Assembly: GCA_030248215.1 (NCBI GenBank)
Contig: JASANG010003383.1
Location: forward strand, 248,001 to 312,000
From: Enoplolaimus lenunculus
Taxonomy: Eukaryota; Nematoda; Enoplea; Enoplida; Thoracostomopsidae
Direction: 5' to 3'
Length of the DNA: 64,000 bases
Position numbers and translations under genes: made by a program. How positions within the stretch are numbered: the first letter of the stretch is position 1; the number at the start of each line of letters is the position of its first letter. Below the pieces are notes generated by a model. The model made no database searches and was not told the origin of the DNA. It saw only the letters and a program-made list of their open reading frames with translations. Positions 12,921 through 25,700 of the stretch are shown piece by piece.

Positions 12921-12926
12921 ATGCAT

Positions 12927-13315
12927 CAGGGTGAAGCGGGAATTACAATTTGCCGGAATCGGAACCGGAATTTGAAGGAATTACCGTAACCGGAAAATGA
13001 AAATACATGCCATCGAAAAATTCATTATAATTTAAATTTTCTTTTTTGCAATAGTATTGGTGAAATAACCATAGTTGGAGGTTTTATTTGCTTTATCTGC
13101 TGTATTTTAGAACCCACGGAAGCGCAATCTACCTTCGATGGTTAATTTTTGGCGATTATCAAGGTTTCTACATACACTATACTGATGAAATCTATTTAAC
13201 TTTTATCGTCATTTTTAGTAAAATCACTTAATTTTTACCGACCAAAATTCCGGTAACAATTTACCGGGACTGGAAGGTGAACAAATGCCGGAACCGAAAT
13301 TCCGGCTGCACCCTG
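12927..13315. mobile_element. Full-length CAGGGTG-type MITE, 389 bp
   Basis: Left end cagggtgaagcgggaatt; right end aattccggctgcaccctg. This is the best-preserved copy of the family also seen at 2626-3008, 7500-7825 and 13347-13580. I see no clean 8-bp target duplication. Confidence 0.75.
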
Positions 13316-13346
13316 ATGCGCACATATACGGTATATGAAATTGTTG

Positions 13347-13765
13347 TACCGGGCATCGGGAATTAGAATTTACTAAAGTTTGAAAAAAGAACCGGAAACG
13401 AAACCGGAACCGGAAAATGAAAAATACATGCCACCGAAAAATTTATTTTCATTTTCTGTTTTGCAATATTATCGGTGAAAACATCTTAGTTGGAGATAGG
13501 TATTCACTTTATCTCCTGTGTTAGATTTTCTTTATCCACAGAAACGAAATCTACCTTCGAAGTTTTTTCGGCGATTGTCAGGCAGGGTGGCAACAAAGGT
13601 CCGGATTCGGATTCGGCCAGATTTTGTGCTTCGGATTCGGTTGTGAAAAAGCCGAATCTAAAAGCCGAATCTAACGATGTTCGGCAATATGTTTTCCAGT
13701 TTTAAACAATAAAAATTTTACATAACTTGTTATATAAATTAATAATAATTTTTAAAATTACTTTT
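13347..13765. repeat. Nested MITE pair immediately upstream of the AMBRA1 start
   Basis: A CAGGGTG-type copy (13347-13580) is cut by the left half of a TTCGGATTCGG-type element starting cagggtggcaacaaagg near 13583. The second element's conserved ttttaaacaataaaa stretch ends about 25-50 bp before the AMBRA1 ATG. The 71-codon ORF here is repeat-derived. Confidence 0.7.
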
Positions 13766-13788
13766 CGCCGAAAGGAAAGAAATTTAGA

Positions 13789-16700
13789 ATGATTGCCAAT
13801 CATATAAGCGACGTGTTGACATTACGTGAGCATGGATTTGGTTGTCGTCCTCTTGAAAGTTTGCTGGAAAAAATAGCCGAAAAACGCTTGCTCTGTAGTC
13901 AACTAAAATATTCGGTACGTTTGTTATCTAAATTCCTCTTGAGTTGGTAAACAATCTAGCTTGAACTAAAAGTGTCTTTTAAGCACAGGATTATCAATTC
14001 GGTGCCTAGTCCCTCTACAACAGTTTGACGAGTAAATAATTGATGTAATGTTAACGTGCACGGTAACGCATGTGCTGGCAGGTCTTTCATAAATACCACA
14101 AATAGTACTATTTTGTGATTTTAGACGTACAATATTCCATCACAGTCGAAATCAACCTTTCTCGCTGTTTTTAGTTGCGACAGGTAAGCAGAAAGATGTA
14201 GCGCTTTCAGGGATGGCGACCTCGGTCTCGGTCTCGCTTTTGTTCAGTCTCGGTGGTTTGCTAACCGAGACGTAAGAGGTAAAAAAGCGATAAGCAATGA
14301 CAAAATTTTTCTTGGATCGAAGCTTTGGCCCGAAAGTACTTGCGCATTTCGCGTACCAACACAGACAGTGAACAACTGTGGAGCCCCGCTACATCGTTAT
14401 ATAACGATATGAGAAACAGAATGACCTCTCTGGTTACCCAAAGTTATATGTTTGAAAGGAAACCCCAAACGCTTTGATTTTATTGTGACAAAGCACAAAT
14501 ATATAGTTGCATTTTCGCCTTTAAAACATTTAAGGCATCGTTTAAAACTTATGGGTTATCCGCATTTATAACGTCACGCTATGCTAACAATTTTACAGTC
14601 TATTTGGTTTGCCCATGAACAAAAACAACACTATATCTTTGAATTAGGGATTGTACCGAGGGTATTTTAAGACAGTGAGATTTGTGCCGAGCCTGCTCGA
14701 AGGGTATGGCGACAATAGCCAAGGTAAAAAAATAAACTAAAAAATAAATTTTGGCAGCGGTTTATTAGTTTAATTGTATGAAACGGCAATTAATCATTTG
14801 TTAAAAAATATTTTTTTTATTTTCTGTAACGGTTAAAAATTGACCGAGACCGAGCCCGCCTATCCCTGCGCGAAAGAAAGCATATATGCGTGCCTTAGTT
14901 TTAGAAGACTATTGTTGAAAATACTTTGGGTCAAGTATATCTTAGGAATGAAACAAACTGTGGCTCCGAACAGCTTTAAATTTAGCATCATTGTTCTTTG
15001 GTACAACATATAAAGTATAATAAAGCATGGAAGCAAAACGCGCAGCGCAGAAACAACTATAGATCCAAACGTAACAAAATTGCGTTTTTGCAGTATTTAT
15101 GCAGACAAAATTCTTTGAGGTAAACCTATTACTAGATCGTCACAAAAAATTGTTTGTTTGTTTTATAGAAAGTTTATTGCGTCGACTCATGGCGACCATG
15201 TTATTTATGTATGCGACGTCAACACTGGTGCATTGTGTCACTCATTGAAAGGTCATTCTCGGACTCCATGGTAAATGTCGACTATTTTGGCACATTTGTA
15301 GTAGAACACGTTGACATACTTTGGTCCTAAAATATAGTATATACTTACATATATATAGTTGAAGTTTTACTAAAACGTTTTAATTTGACGTTGTAATATT
15401 ATCGTGTAATTTGATTTGGATTGTTTACTAAAATGGTAAAGTGATACACACATGCATTTATATTTATTTTAACGTACTTTGGTCAGTCGGAAAACTACAA
15501 TTAGTTTTGAAATCCTTACTTTAGCTTAAGTGTATTGAACAAGGAGAGCAATTTGGAGGTTATTAATGTGGAGTAAGGTATAATATATGACAACTGTATA
15601 TTGTGAAGGATGAACTGTTTGCCGATTTGTGGCGCTAAATTTTTATAAAATAATATCGTAGGTCACTTACGTTTCATCCCAACAACAGAGATTTACTTGC
15701 ATCCGGATGTTTGGCTGGTGAAGTTCGAGTGTGGGATTTGAAGGTACAGTGTTTACTGTCTCCAGTTACGAAATTTTTTTAGCGTGCTGACCTTGTTTGT
15801 TCAGTATTCTCGCTGAAAATACAATCTTGTGGTTTACTGTATGCATAAAGTGGTTTGAAGAAAAGCGCACAACTGTATTCTTTAAAATGTAAAGATATTT
15901 ATTTATTTGATGAGCGTTTTCATAAATCGTGAGCTTCACTCTGGAAATGATGGTATATACGCGACTTTAATTTCAGGGATTTTGTACAAATATATTTTAT
16001 GCTTTGTTTTTAATGATGTCAGACAAGTTGCTGTGAAGTGCTTCAAATCGATCAGGGCAGCGCTATAGCATCACTCGCGTTCCATCCAGAGCATAGACTA
16101 TTGGTTATCGCTACTGCCGATCGTCTCTTGTTTTGGGATTGGAGTGGTCCGTTGCCATTCGCTGAATGCCGGTCTCCTTCGCCACGGGAGAGAGTCAGGT
16201 CAGTTGTTCATTGCTTTTATGTGAAGCTTAAAGGTTTGCTGTCATTGAGAAAGGACTCTTGGATCCATAATTTTTCCGTTGGGTTCTTTTGATAGAGTAT
16301 ACGGTTTTTAGCAAACATATAAATTTACAGTTAAGCGAAGTCTAGACTTGTTACTGTTAATACGTAAGTATGCGTAAAATGTAGAACACCGTACATTCTG
16401 GCGGTTGTAATTATGTATATTGTTTCAATTATCGAACTACACGAACAACAATTTCTTAGTTTTTTGTTTAGGTATGTTAAGTTCGACGCAAGTGGAACAA
16501 AATTATTCACTGGAATTAATAACGCTCTTGATGGTGATGCGCGAAGCAAGGCTCGTTACGCAAACCCGCCACCATTTATTCCATATCGGTACGAAAGATT
16601 GATTACACTTTGACAATGGCCAAATGAGATAGAACTGTAGTTTCCTATGATCTCACCTCATTAGGGTATAAAGAATTGTCTATGGTTTAAAATTTGAGGA

Positions 16701-19700
16701 GGTTGCATATTGTGTGCGTTTCAAGGAAGCAATATTTTTCATAAAGCGAAAAATTGCGACAGCCATTATATTGATTGAATTGCAAAATAGAATGTTGTTG
16801 GTCCATGCCATGAACGTTTTAGCATCAGACTCACTCAATTGAAATCATTAATTATTATAACGTACCTACATATTCCAACTGTAATTTTGAAATTATGCTA
16901 GCTTAATATCATTTGTGTTTTAACCCTCATTGAGCAACTTATGGTTCTGGTTTAGGTGCCGCGAGCTTCTTGATTCCCGTCGTGAATTGATGGAGCTTCG
17001 ATATGATTTGTCTCGACGTCATTTACATTGGATGTCGCGCTATAACGAATTGGTTTTTTCATCGGGAAACAATGATCGACAAGGTTTGGTGTTTTTTGTA
17101 CGGTTGCATCGGTTTCCGATATTCAGTGTTTTAGGCGGAGATTTTTCGGGACCGGTGTTAACTAGTTTTTTGCTTTGATAAATACGGTTTTCGCCTGTGG
17201 ATACGATTTTTTCCAAACATTACGGATCAGGGTTCGGGTATTTATTTATAAATATTGCTATTACGGATTTTTGTTCTTGAACATTGTTGTTTGCTATTTC
17301 CAGGATGGTAATTACTATTGCAGGAACAGGTACTAGAGTGTTACCAGAAAGGTACTGGTGTCAGACCCGGTTACCATAATATCCGGCCGTACTCAGACAT
17401 TATATAAGTGCATATTTCAGTAAAAAGGTAAACTTAATCGCGCTATTTTATTGGAACTATGTCACGCCATACTTCTTAGCGATAAATTTCAAGTAAACTA
17501 ATCTAGTATATCGGAAATCGTTCTAACCCAGTTCAAAAACCAAGTACATTTCTGACGAATTAAATCAGATTAGTTGAATTTCGCGGAATTGTCGAACTTG
17601 TTTGGACTTTATTTTAGATGATCATCACCAGTCAAGCACAAGCATATTGCCAAATACCTCTACTTCATCATCATCGTTTGGTAGACGTTTACGACAACAC
17701 GCTCTTCTCGATACTGCGGAACTTTCGGCAGCGACATTGCGTCAACGAGATCGCATCGTCAATTTATCGGAAATGATTGCCGAAAGTCGACGTCGGCTCG
17801 CCGAGTATCGACGTCGCGATGCCGCAGTCACAACTGGTAGCAATGGAACGTTGGCGACTTTTGGCGACGACGATGACGTCACCGATACTGTTGGATCGAC
17901 GACGAACGCCACTAATAGCTCGTTGATGACGTCGTCGTTACGCTCAAACCCTTCTGTGACGTCATCGACGATGTCTAGGGATAACGTACTGATGACGTCA
18001 TCGTCGTCCTTTCTGACAGACCGCTTAAGGCTCGATTTTGATTGTGATAGTTCGGCGACACCGCCGCGCCGCGATATGACATCAACCACATTGTCACATC
18101 ACTTACGCCGTAACTTTACAATTGACACGTCATCAGCGATAACGTCGTCAAACAACAGTCGAACGTTAACGATGACGTCATCGGCCAACAATCGCACATC
18201 ATTGATGACATCATCGTTATCGACTCGGCCAAGTGATGGTGACACACTCGATTACGCTGGCGAAGAAGTCTTGTTCGGAAATCGACACAACGGTAGTGAA
18301 CAGCCGTTCAGACGATTTGATACAGCGCGTAGCCTGCGAAGAGATCCTCGGTTGAACCGTGATGTCATTGGCTTGGAATTAAACATAGGCAACCGAAATG
18401 TTGGCGATGGTGATGATAATGACGATGAAAATGATATTGAACTAATCGATTTAACGACGGGTCTCGAAATCGGTGATGGTAGGCGTCGTACGGAGCTGGC
18501 AGCTGACCGTGGCCGCGTACCGCTTTTTTCGAGTTTAGCAACGATCGATGGCAGCAATGGTGGTGATACAGAGCTGGATAGGTCATTGCAAGAATTTGAC
18601 GAAAGAGTTGATGATGGCCGATCCGAATTCCGGGCGCTGAGTGTTCGGCGGCGTAGAAATGTCAGTCCTGTTTTAGGAGAGGGTCGATCCGAAGTTATGA
18701 CGCACTCTGGATACCAAGGTTCCTCTCGCCAGACGACAAATAGCTTAACGCAGACAGAACTGTCGGGTAATATAGAGCCGTTTGATACAGCACATGCTGT
18801 GTCTCAAGCTAGCACACAGTATCCGCCGCACGTCAGGATTTCGTTTCCTCAGAATGAGCCATTTTTGCCGCATGAGTCTTCTCGTTCGGTTTCTTCTTTG
18901 GCACCTGAAATATCTGATGGGAACGATAGTTCGTTGTACACAACAGAGAGCTTACTTGATTCTTTGCCTTCGTTAACTGAACGCAATCGCTGGCGAGATG
19001 ATTTTTACTCTAGCTCAGAACAGCTGGGATCAAATACTTTGACATCCAATGAAAGACATGCAGAGGGAACTAATGGTGCGTCTAGTGAGCGGTTTTCACA
19101 ATGTAAGATTGTAGTGCCAAGGCTTGAACCGTCCGAGCATAGCAGAAGTCAAGGAACGATGTCAGTAACTGAGGTAAGTGACGTGGCGTCCACGTTTAGA
19201 CGGCCTGTTGTGCCAAGTCCGCCTCGCAAGGCTCCTTCGACGGGGAAGCTATTAGGAAATACCTCGCGCAACTCTCAGTTGTCATTCGAAACACACGCTC
19301 AGTGTTCTTCTGTATCTCATAGTGCAACGTCGGACAGAACAAACAATGATTCGATTAATTTGCCTGAAATTATTCAAGATGCTTCAACTACGAGCAGTTC
19401 TAAAATAACATCGAATGCGATTAAAATTGGTGACACAAAGTTAGCTGGTGTGAGAAATGACTCGGGCGCCAGTTGTGATTGGAACAAGCCGTGTTCCAGC
19501 TCTAATTCTGGTCTAGGACCCCCAGCCCCGCCAGAACCCCTGATTGAACATAGAACTATGCCTGAAACTCACAGTAGCGAAAATAGAACACGTCAGACAT
19601 GTTCAGAAGTCATAATTACTTCTGGTGAAATTGATTCTCGGGAAAATTTGGCTCATTGTAACAGATCGACAGTTACACTAAGCTCATTAGAGCAACAACC

Positions 19701-22700
19701 TTCGCCTAATATTCTTCCGGTGCTGCCGGCAACGACGACTTCGAATGTTTTGATCAGTAGTGTACCAGCAGTCGCAGCTTCAGCTTTGGCGTCTGCTCGT
19801 CTTACCGAGCGCACAGTGTCTAATTTGATGGCTCGGGTTCGCGAAAACGCTGAAGCTGTGTCTGCGCTGCATGAAAACGTATTGAGATTTCGGGATCGCT
19901 TACGGTCTCAATTAGCAGCCGTTTCCCTGCACCCTGGTTTGACGACAACAGCGGGTGCAGCAATTGCTCAACAGCAACAGACTAGTGGAGTGGACGATGA
20001 GATAACAGCTGGGGTTAGCGAACGGATCGCGCCAGTTCCTGAGGAGGGAACAATTATCGAGGAACACGGAAGCCAAGCTGTAAATAGTGATCATAATTAT
20101 GTTGGGTCAACGAGGTTAGCAGCGACTGTGTCTCATACTAACGGGAATCAGAGTGGTACTGGTGAAATTGCGGATGCCGTAAATTCAAGCGAGCAAGTGG
20201 AAACCGAAAACCGACAAGAAAATCGTGTAGGAACGGTACGAAGTAACCCGCAAGATCATGACGAGCAGACGGATGGGTATTCTGGAAATAGTGGTAGTAC
20301 CAGAGCTAGGCACACGTTAGCTGAAGCTCTCGGGTTGGCTGAGGGTTCTGAAGGATTGTTGGGGAACGCCGGTCAACGAGACAGAGGTCCTCATTCAATT
20401 GATTTAAGGGCAGATTTGCCGCCGTTGTCACCGATTGCGTTGGAGGGCTTGCAGGTGAGCTGAATGTTCGCATTCTCATCTTTGCGTAGCACCTGTTGCC
20501 AGTTAGTAATAGGACTCAAACAAATGAATTGTGGCAACTGTGTATATATCAAACGCTGCTGGTGTCTAAGGCAGGTTTCGTGTGGAAAATGCAAAATTTT
20601 AAGTTCTCTATTTACTTGTTTGAAACGGCAAGATCTACCGCCGATTGGAACATAATAGATTTATTGCACGGTTATCAGTTAAAAATTTACGAACAGTTTC
20701 TTTACTGAAATATCGTCAGTTTTGGACTTCCTGTATACTTAAGCTTTGCTAATTATTTATTATATTAGTCATTAACACTGTCAAGAGACTAGATAAAAGG
20801 CAAAGTAGGAAGGGTGTTTGCATTTAACTATTTGCACAATTTCATAATTGTTGACATGAAAGTAATTTTTTGATCACAGTTGAAAAGCATATTAAATGTA
20901 CACATCTCCTTTAAAACTTGGGACTGCCAGTGCCGACAGTGTTACGAAAATTAAAATCAGCTGCGGTCAGTCTTGATATTTTTAGGACTCTATTTCGTAC
21001 GCTCGTGATATTACACAATCTGCAATGAGTCGTTTCATAGAGCAACATCGAAGATCAGTTGGTCGGTTGCAGCGTTCGTATTTAGAATTGTCACAATCAA
21101 CACAACGTCTTATGGAGCTGTGTACTCGTCTCTCTAATCAGGTGCGAATGCAACTAAATTTAGTGCTTGGGATTGGTTTTTAAACAAATTTGCCAAGTAA
21201 AATGTATGTATTATTGTTTGGAAATTGCAAACGGCTGCGTAGTTGAGGCAAAATGGTACAACCCAGTTCAGCCATTTTGAGTTTTTCAAATTTTTTGTGG
21301 CAAAAATTATTTATAACAATTTTATCGAAAATTAATTTTGAAGTTATGTCAACGTAAATATTAGATTAAAACTCATCGTTGTGCACAAAAAACTTATTTG
21401 AGTGTGCCTTCGCACTGATCTTCGCACAAAACAAATGCCGTGTTCAGATAATTTGTGACAGTTCCACCTTTATATCAAAATATTGCTTAAATTAAAATTG
21501 TTTTGAGAAATATATACGCCAAAACTTGTTTGTGTTTGTCTTAGGAACACGATCCTGCCCGACATTTATTTTTGACACTAACTCGGTTACAAGAAATACT
21601 GCTATCAAACAGTCTCGGACGCCCGCTCACAGCTGGAGGTCATCATTTGACACATTTACGCAACGAAATGCGAACAATGAGTTTGTTGTACGAGTCGATG
21701 TTTTCGAGCATTGAATCAACTGGAGCATTAAGCTTGAGACCGGATATGATTGAAAGTAAGGCTTGGTGGTTTCATTTAGTTGAACAATACTGGAGTTTTC
21801 CTACGCTGCTGGTGAGTGGATGAATGCCCACTGATTGGTGGAGAGCGAAATGAGAGGGAGAGAAGTAAATTTTTGTGCGTTGACGTTCATTTTTCTACGC
21901 TATACGAACTCGTTAGGTACGATGTCAGACGTTAAACGTGGCGTAAATTATACTCTACAATCCTGCAAATTGTAATTGGCTTTTGGGTTGGCAGAAGGTG
22001 GAATGTGGGTTAACTGAGGTAACTCCCATGTGGCTGATGCCACCGCTTCCCCTAACGTCGAAAACTCCGGAAACGTTCCTACTTCTACCTTGATCTGTCA
22101 TTTTATTCTGCGAGTTAGGAGGTTTTGAGATAGAATGAAAATTTATGTTAAATTTTATTAGTCAGTCTGCTCAGATTAGATTTCGTTAGCTGAAATGTGC
22201 ATATACATATTTTCCGCAATGTTTTGTTATTAACCTGTGTTACAATAGTTTCGTGGATATTTAATCGTATTGTTTTGTGAATATTTAATCGTATTGTGGT
22301 GCTAATGTATTTTTGTAGCTTTGCGAGCTGGTCGACAACGTTCAACTGAACTACAGCAACATATTTCGACACTGAAACAAAGTGATACACGTGAAATTCA
22401 TGTGGCTCAAGAACGTCTGTGCAACGAGCTGCGCGGTAAGCTAATTATGTAGTGTTCAAAGCGCAGCCGGATGTCTAGCTCTGGCGAAAAATTGGCAGTC
22501 GGCTGCGGTATTATATATTGTCGCATATTTGTCGCAGCATCAACATTACTTATAGCCGAAAGGATTCAGAGATAGTTGTTTGACTATGACGATACCGAGC
22601 TTTCTGTAATCTGTACTAGTATTCTTGAACGCAAATATAAAATTTAAAGGCTTCAGAGATAGCTGTTTGACCTTGACGATAGCTAACTTTCTGTAATCTG

Positions 22701-25700
22701 TACTAGTATTCTTGAACGCAAATATAAAATTTAAGTATATGTAAACATATTAATAAATTTTATATTGCACTTCTAGTGTTCCAAGACGTTATTCGTAAAT
22801 GGAAACAAGAAGTGCTATCCGGAGGTGTTGCTGGGTATGTCAAATTTTTTGCCGTTTTTATTTGGAGCCCAAGCCTATGTGACCCCTTCAATATTTTTGT
22901 TAGACGATTTATGGTAAAATTACTGGCATATTGTTTAGCTGTAAAGTAAACATGTAAAGAATAATCTTGAACTTCAATGTATAACAACTACATAAAGCGA
23001 CGTTGTCGAGAAATGGTGTGGTTGTATTCCGATTTTCGTATTTCAGCAATGGTGTCACCGCAAGCGGAAACGTTGCTCAGCCCACTAGCACTTCATTGAC
23101 CGCAAGTCCCCAATCTTTTCACAGTGTCTCTGGTACCCCAGTAACATACGAGAGCCCGCAGGTATCTCAGCAAGCAAGCTTGCTATCAAATGTAGAAAAT
23201 GCGACGTTTATGTCGCTAGATCGTGGCACTCACAAAGCAACGCAAGTTTTTGGTCGGAGAAATTCAAATGATAATTGTAACAACAAAGGTACGTCTTCTA
23301 CTGTAATAACTACTTCAGCGTCGGGCCAGACCTCGGTTCTAGCGGTAAGCAAACCTAGGAGTAGCTCTAGCCGACGAGATTCTCTAACGCGAACTACTTC
23401 ATGCGAGACGAGCTTGGGCAAGTGTAAGCCGGAAGACACAGGTCAACCAAGTGGTAAGGCTGCTCGGAGTGGGACAAGCACTTCTGGAGAAAAGGGGAAA
23501 CGAATGGTTTTATGTTGTGGTAGAATAGACAGTGGTCAAAAAGATGTTGCTGGTTCATTGAAGCGATCAAAAACGGCAGGCGAGTCTGGTGCTGAGCAGT
23601 CGATAAAATTGCCAAAGCTGGAAATTGTGGAGGCTACTGAAATGACAGGAAGTGCTAGCAGTAATCGCAGGCAGAAACGTGGTTTTACCGAGTTGTGTGA
23701 ACATAGCCAAAGGCAGATCGGGGTCATGCATTATCGACGGCGGCTAATTTCGAAGCGCAGGTTTTCGCATGTGGCTTCAGGTTCAACTCGTATCCCAAGA
23801 ATGAGCCAACGATTGCGCGACAAAGCACCTGGACAACTTGGACGAACGTTAAGTTGGAGACCAAACCAATCGGATGGGTCTTTGGTTGGCACTGATAGAA
23901 GTCAAAAGCGGACTTTGAATCGTGAAAGCAAGACGGTGATTGGTAAAATTAAAAAGTTTCGTCTGACTAATGGTGAAGCTATCCGCAAAGACCCACATCG
24001 AACGCGAAATTTTCGTTCAACGCTACGACGGTTGGTGTTTAATTCAGCAGGTGGTCGAAGTGATTCACTGGCCGCGAGTGCGTTACGTCAAAGTAGGCAT
24101 CTTGCAAAGAATCTGCAAAGGTCTTCTTTGAGCCGTTCAGATCGAGGGTTAAGACGGTGTGCCCGGTTTGTGGTACGCCCTTTAAATCCCGCATCTAGCC
24201 TAAATGCGCCTGCTATATTGGAACGCTCCAGAATCGGCACCTTGCAATCAAATGAGACTCAATTTAATGGGGTGATGTACAGTAGGCATGGTGCCAGTGA
24301 CCGAAATGTGCCGCCTGGAGAGCGAGATAGCGGGTTCGGCGTTGAATCGAGGATTATTCGAGTACCGAATTTGTATCCTCATTCTGGGAGTACACCTGCT
24401 GGTTTTGGTGGTGGTTCTAATTCGACAAGTGGGACACGTTCAAGCGGAAGTTCTGTCGGGACTATGTCATCGGCAAGTACCCGTGCCCCTAATCCTCCGT
24501 CGAATCCAGAGTCTGGCGTGCGGGCATCTTGGTTGAGGTTTTGGGGAATACCATCAACGGGCGAACAGCACCGATTGAGTATGTCTTATAGTCGTAGTAA
24601 TTCACTGACCAACACATTGCGAAACTCTTCTAGCAACGTTGAAAATCCAGATGAACAAGCAGCACGGTCGGGTATTTCAACTGATAGAATAAATTCCACG
24701 GTTGGTTCGGTGCCTAGCAGTCCACATTGGGGGACGTTGAATACGCCAAGTGCTACTGAACTCGAGGGCGTGCCAGGTGTCCCCGGTAGGTGTAATATAC
24801 AGCAAAGTGGCCCATGTTTGCGGAGCGCAAGCTTAAGAGCACCTGCCTTCCACGCAACAGCATCTAGCACTGGGTCGCCTCCACGTATTACATCGGAGCT
24901 AACCATTTTGAGTACCGTTGAGCCCCCAACTAGGCTTCGGTCGCTTGATCAGCTTAACTCAAACGGCGATAATAGCGGATTAACAAGCGACTCTGAACGT
25001 CATGTTACGCTAGAGCGTCAAGCTATAAACAGTCATCGCTTGGAACCGATTGGGAACCACCTGGCAAACCCCGGGCCTCATATGTTTAATATTTCACAGT
25101 CGCAATCCACCAGTCTAGGCTCTAATCGTTCTGACGGATCCACAAACCAGCGTGGCATTTTGTTCCGGCGCAACCAGTTTGCCTATACCGATAACGATGA
25201 TGACCCCCCTAGCAACGAGACTGATAGCCACGAATGGTCTAGCTTCATTCCGCCTCGGTCGTTAATATGTCGCCGGCGACAGCCTCCACATAGAGATCAA
25301 GTTACCGACCCTAGCAATTCAACTATGGCGGAAAGCAGACTATCACTTCCGAGGCAGGCACAACGGCAACGGTTACCAGCGTTTCATCGACGATACCGTT
25401 CAAGGTCTCCGAGCACCATAGTTAGCAGAACTACTGGTTGTCAGGGGTCCTTGCCATCTAGGACGTCATATTTCTCGCCAACTGTTCGACCCTCCGGAAT
25501 ACTACCTCCAAATTCAGAGGATGCAACCGGCTCGGCGATGCTGGGCACAAATCGAGTATTTGGAAGCTGGTTTCGCGATAGATCGTCTAACTATAGAGAC
25601 CGAAGTAACGAATCGCAACCGGGTTCTCAAGGCCATGATGGGATCGGCCCCTCAGGGATGTGGGATCGTTCTGGAGGACAGCAACATCAACGCTACCGGG

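Noticed and set aside
12519-12926. 135-codon minus-strand ORF
   Set aside because: It spans two tandem SINE-like units and repeats its own motifs; repeat-derived, not a gene.
22148-22390. Minus-strand 80-codon ORF with an internal peptide repeat
   Set aside because: It is a 28-bp DNA duplication inside AMBRA1 intron 10, antisense to exon 11.
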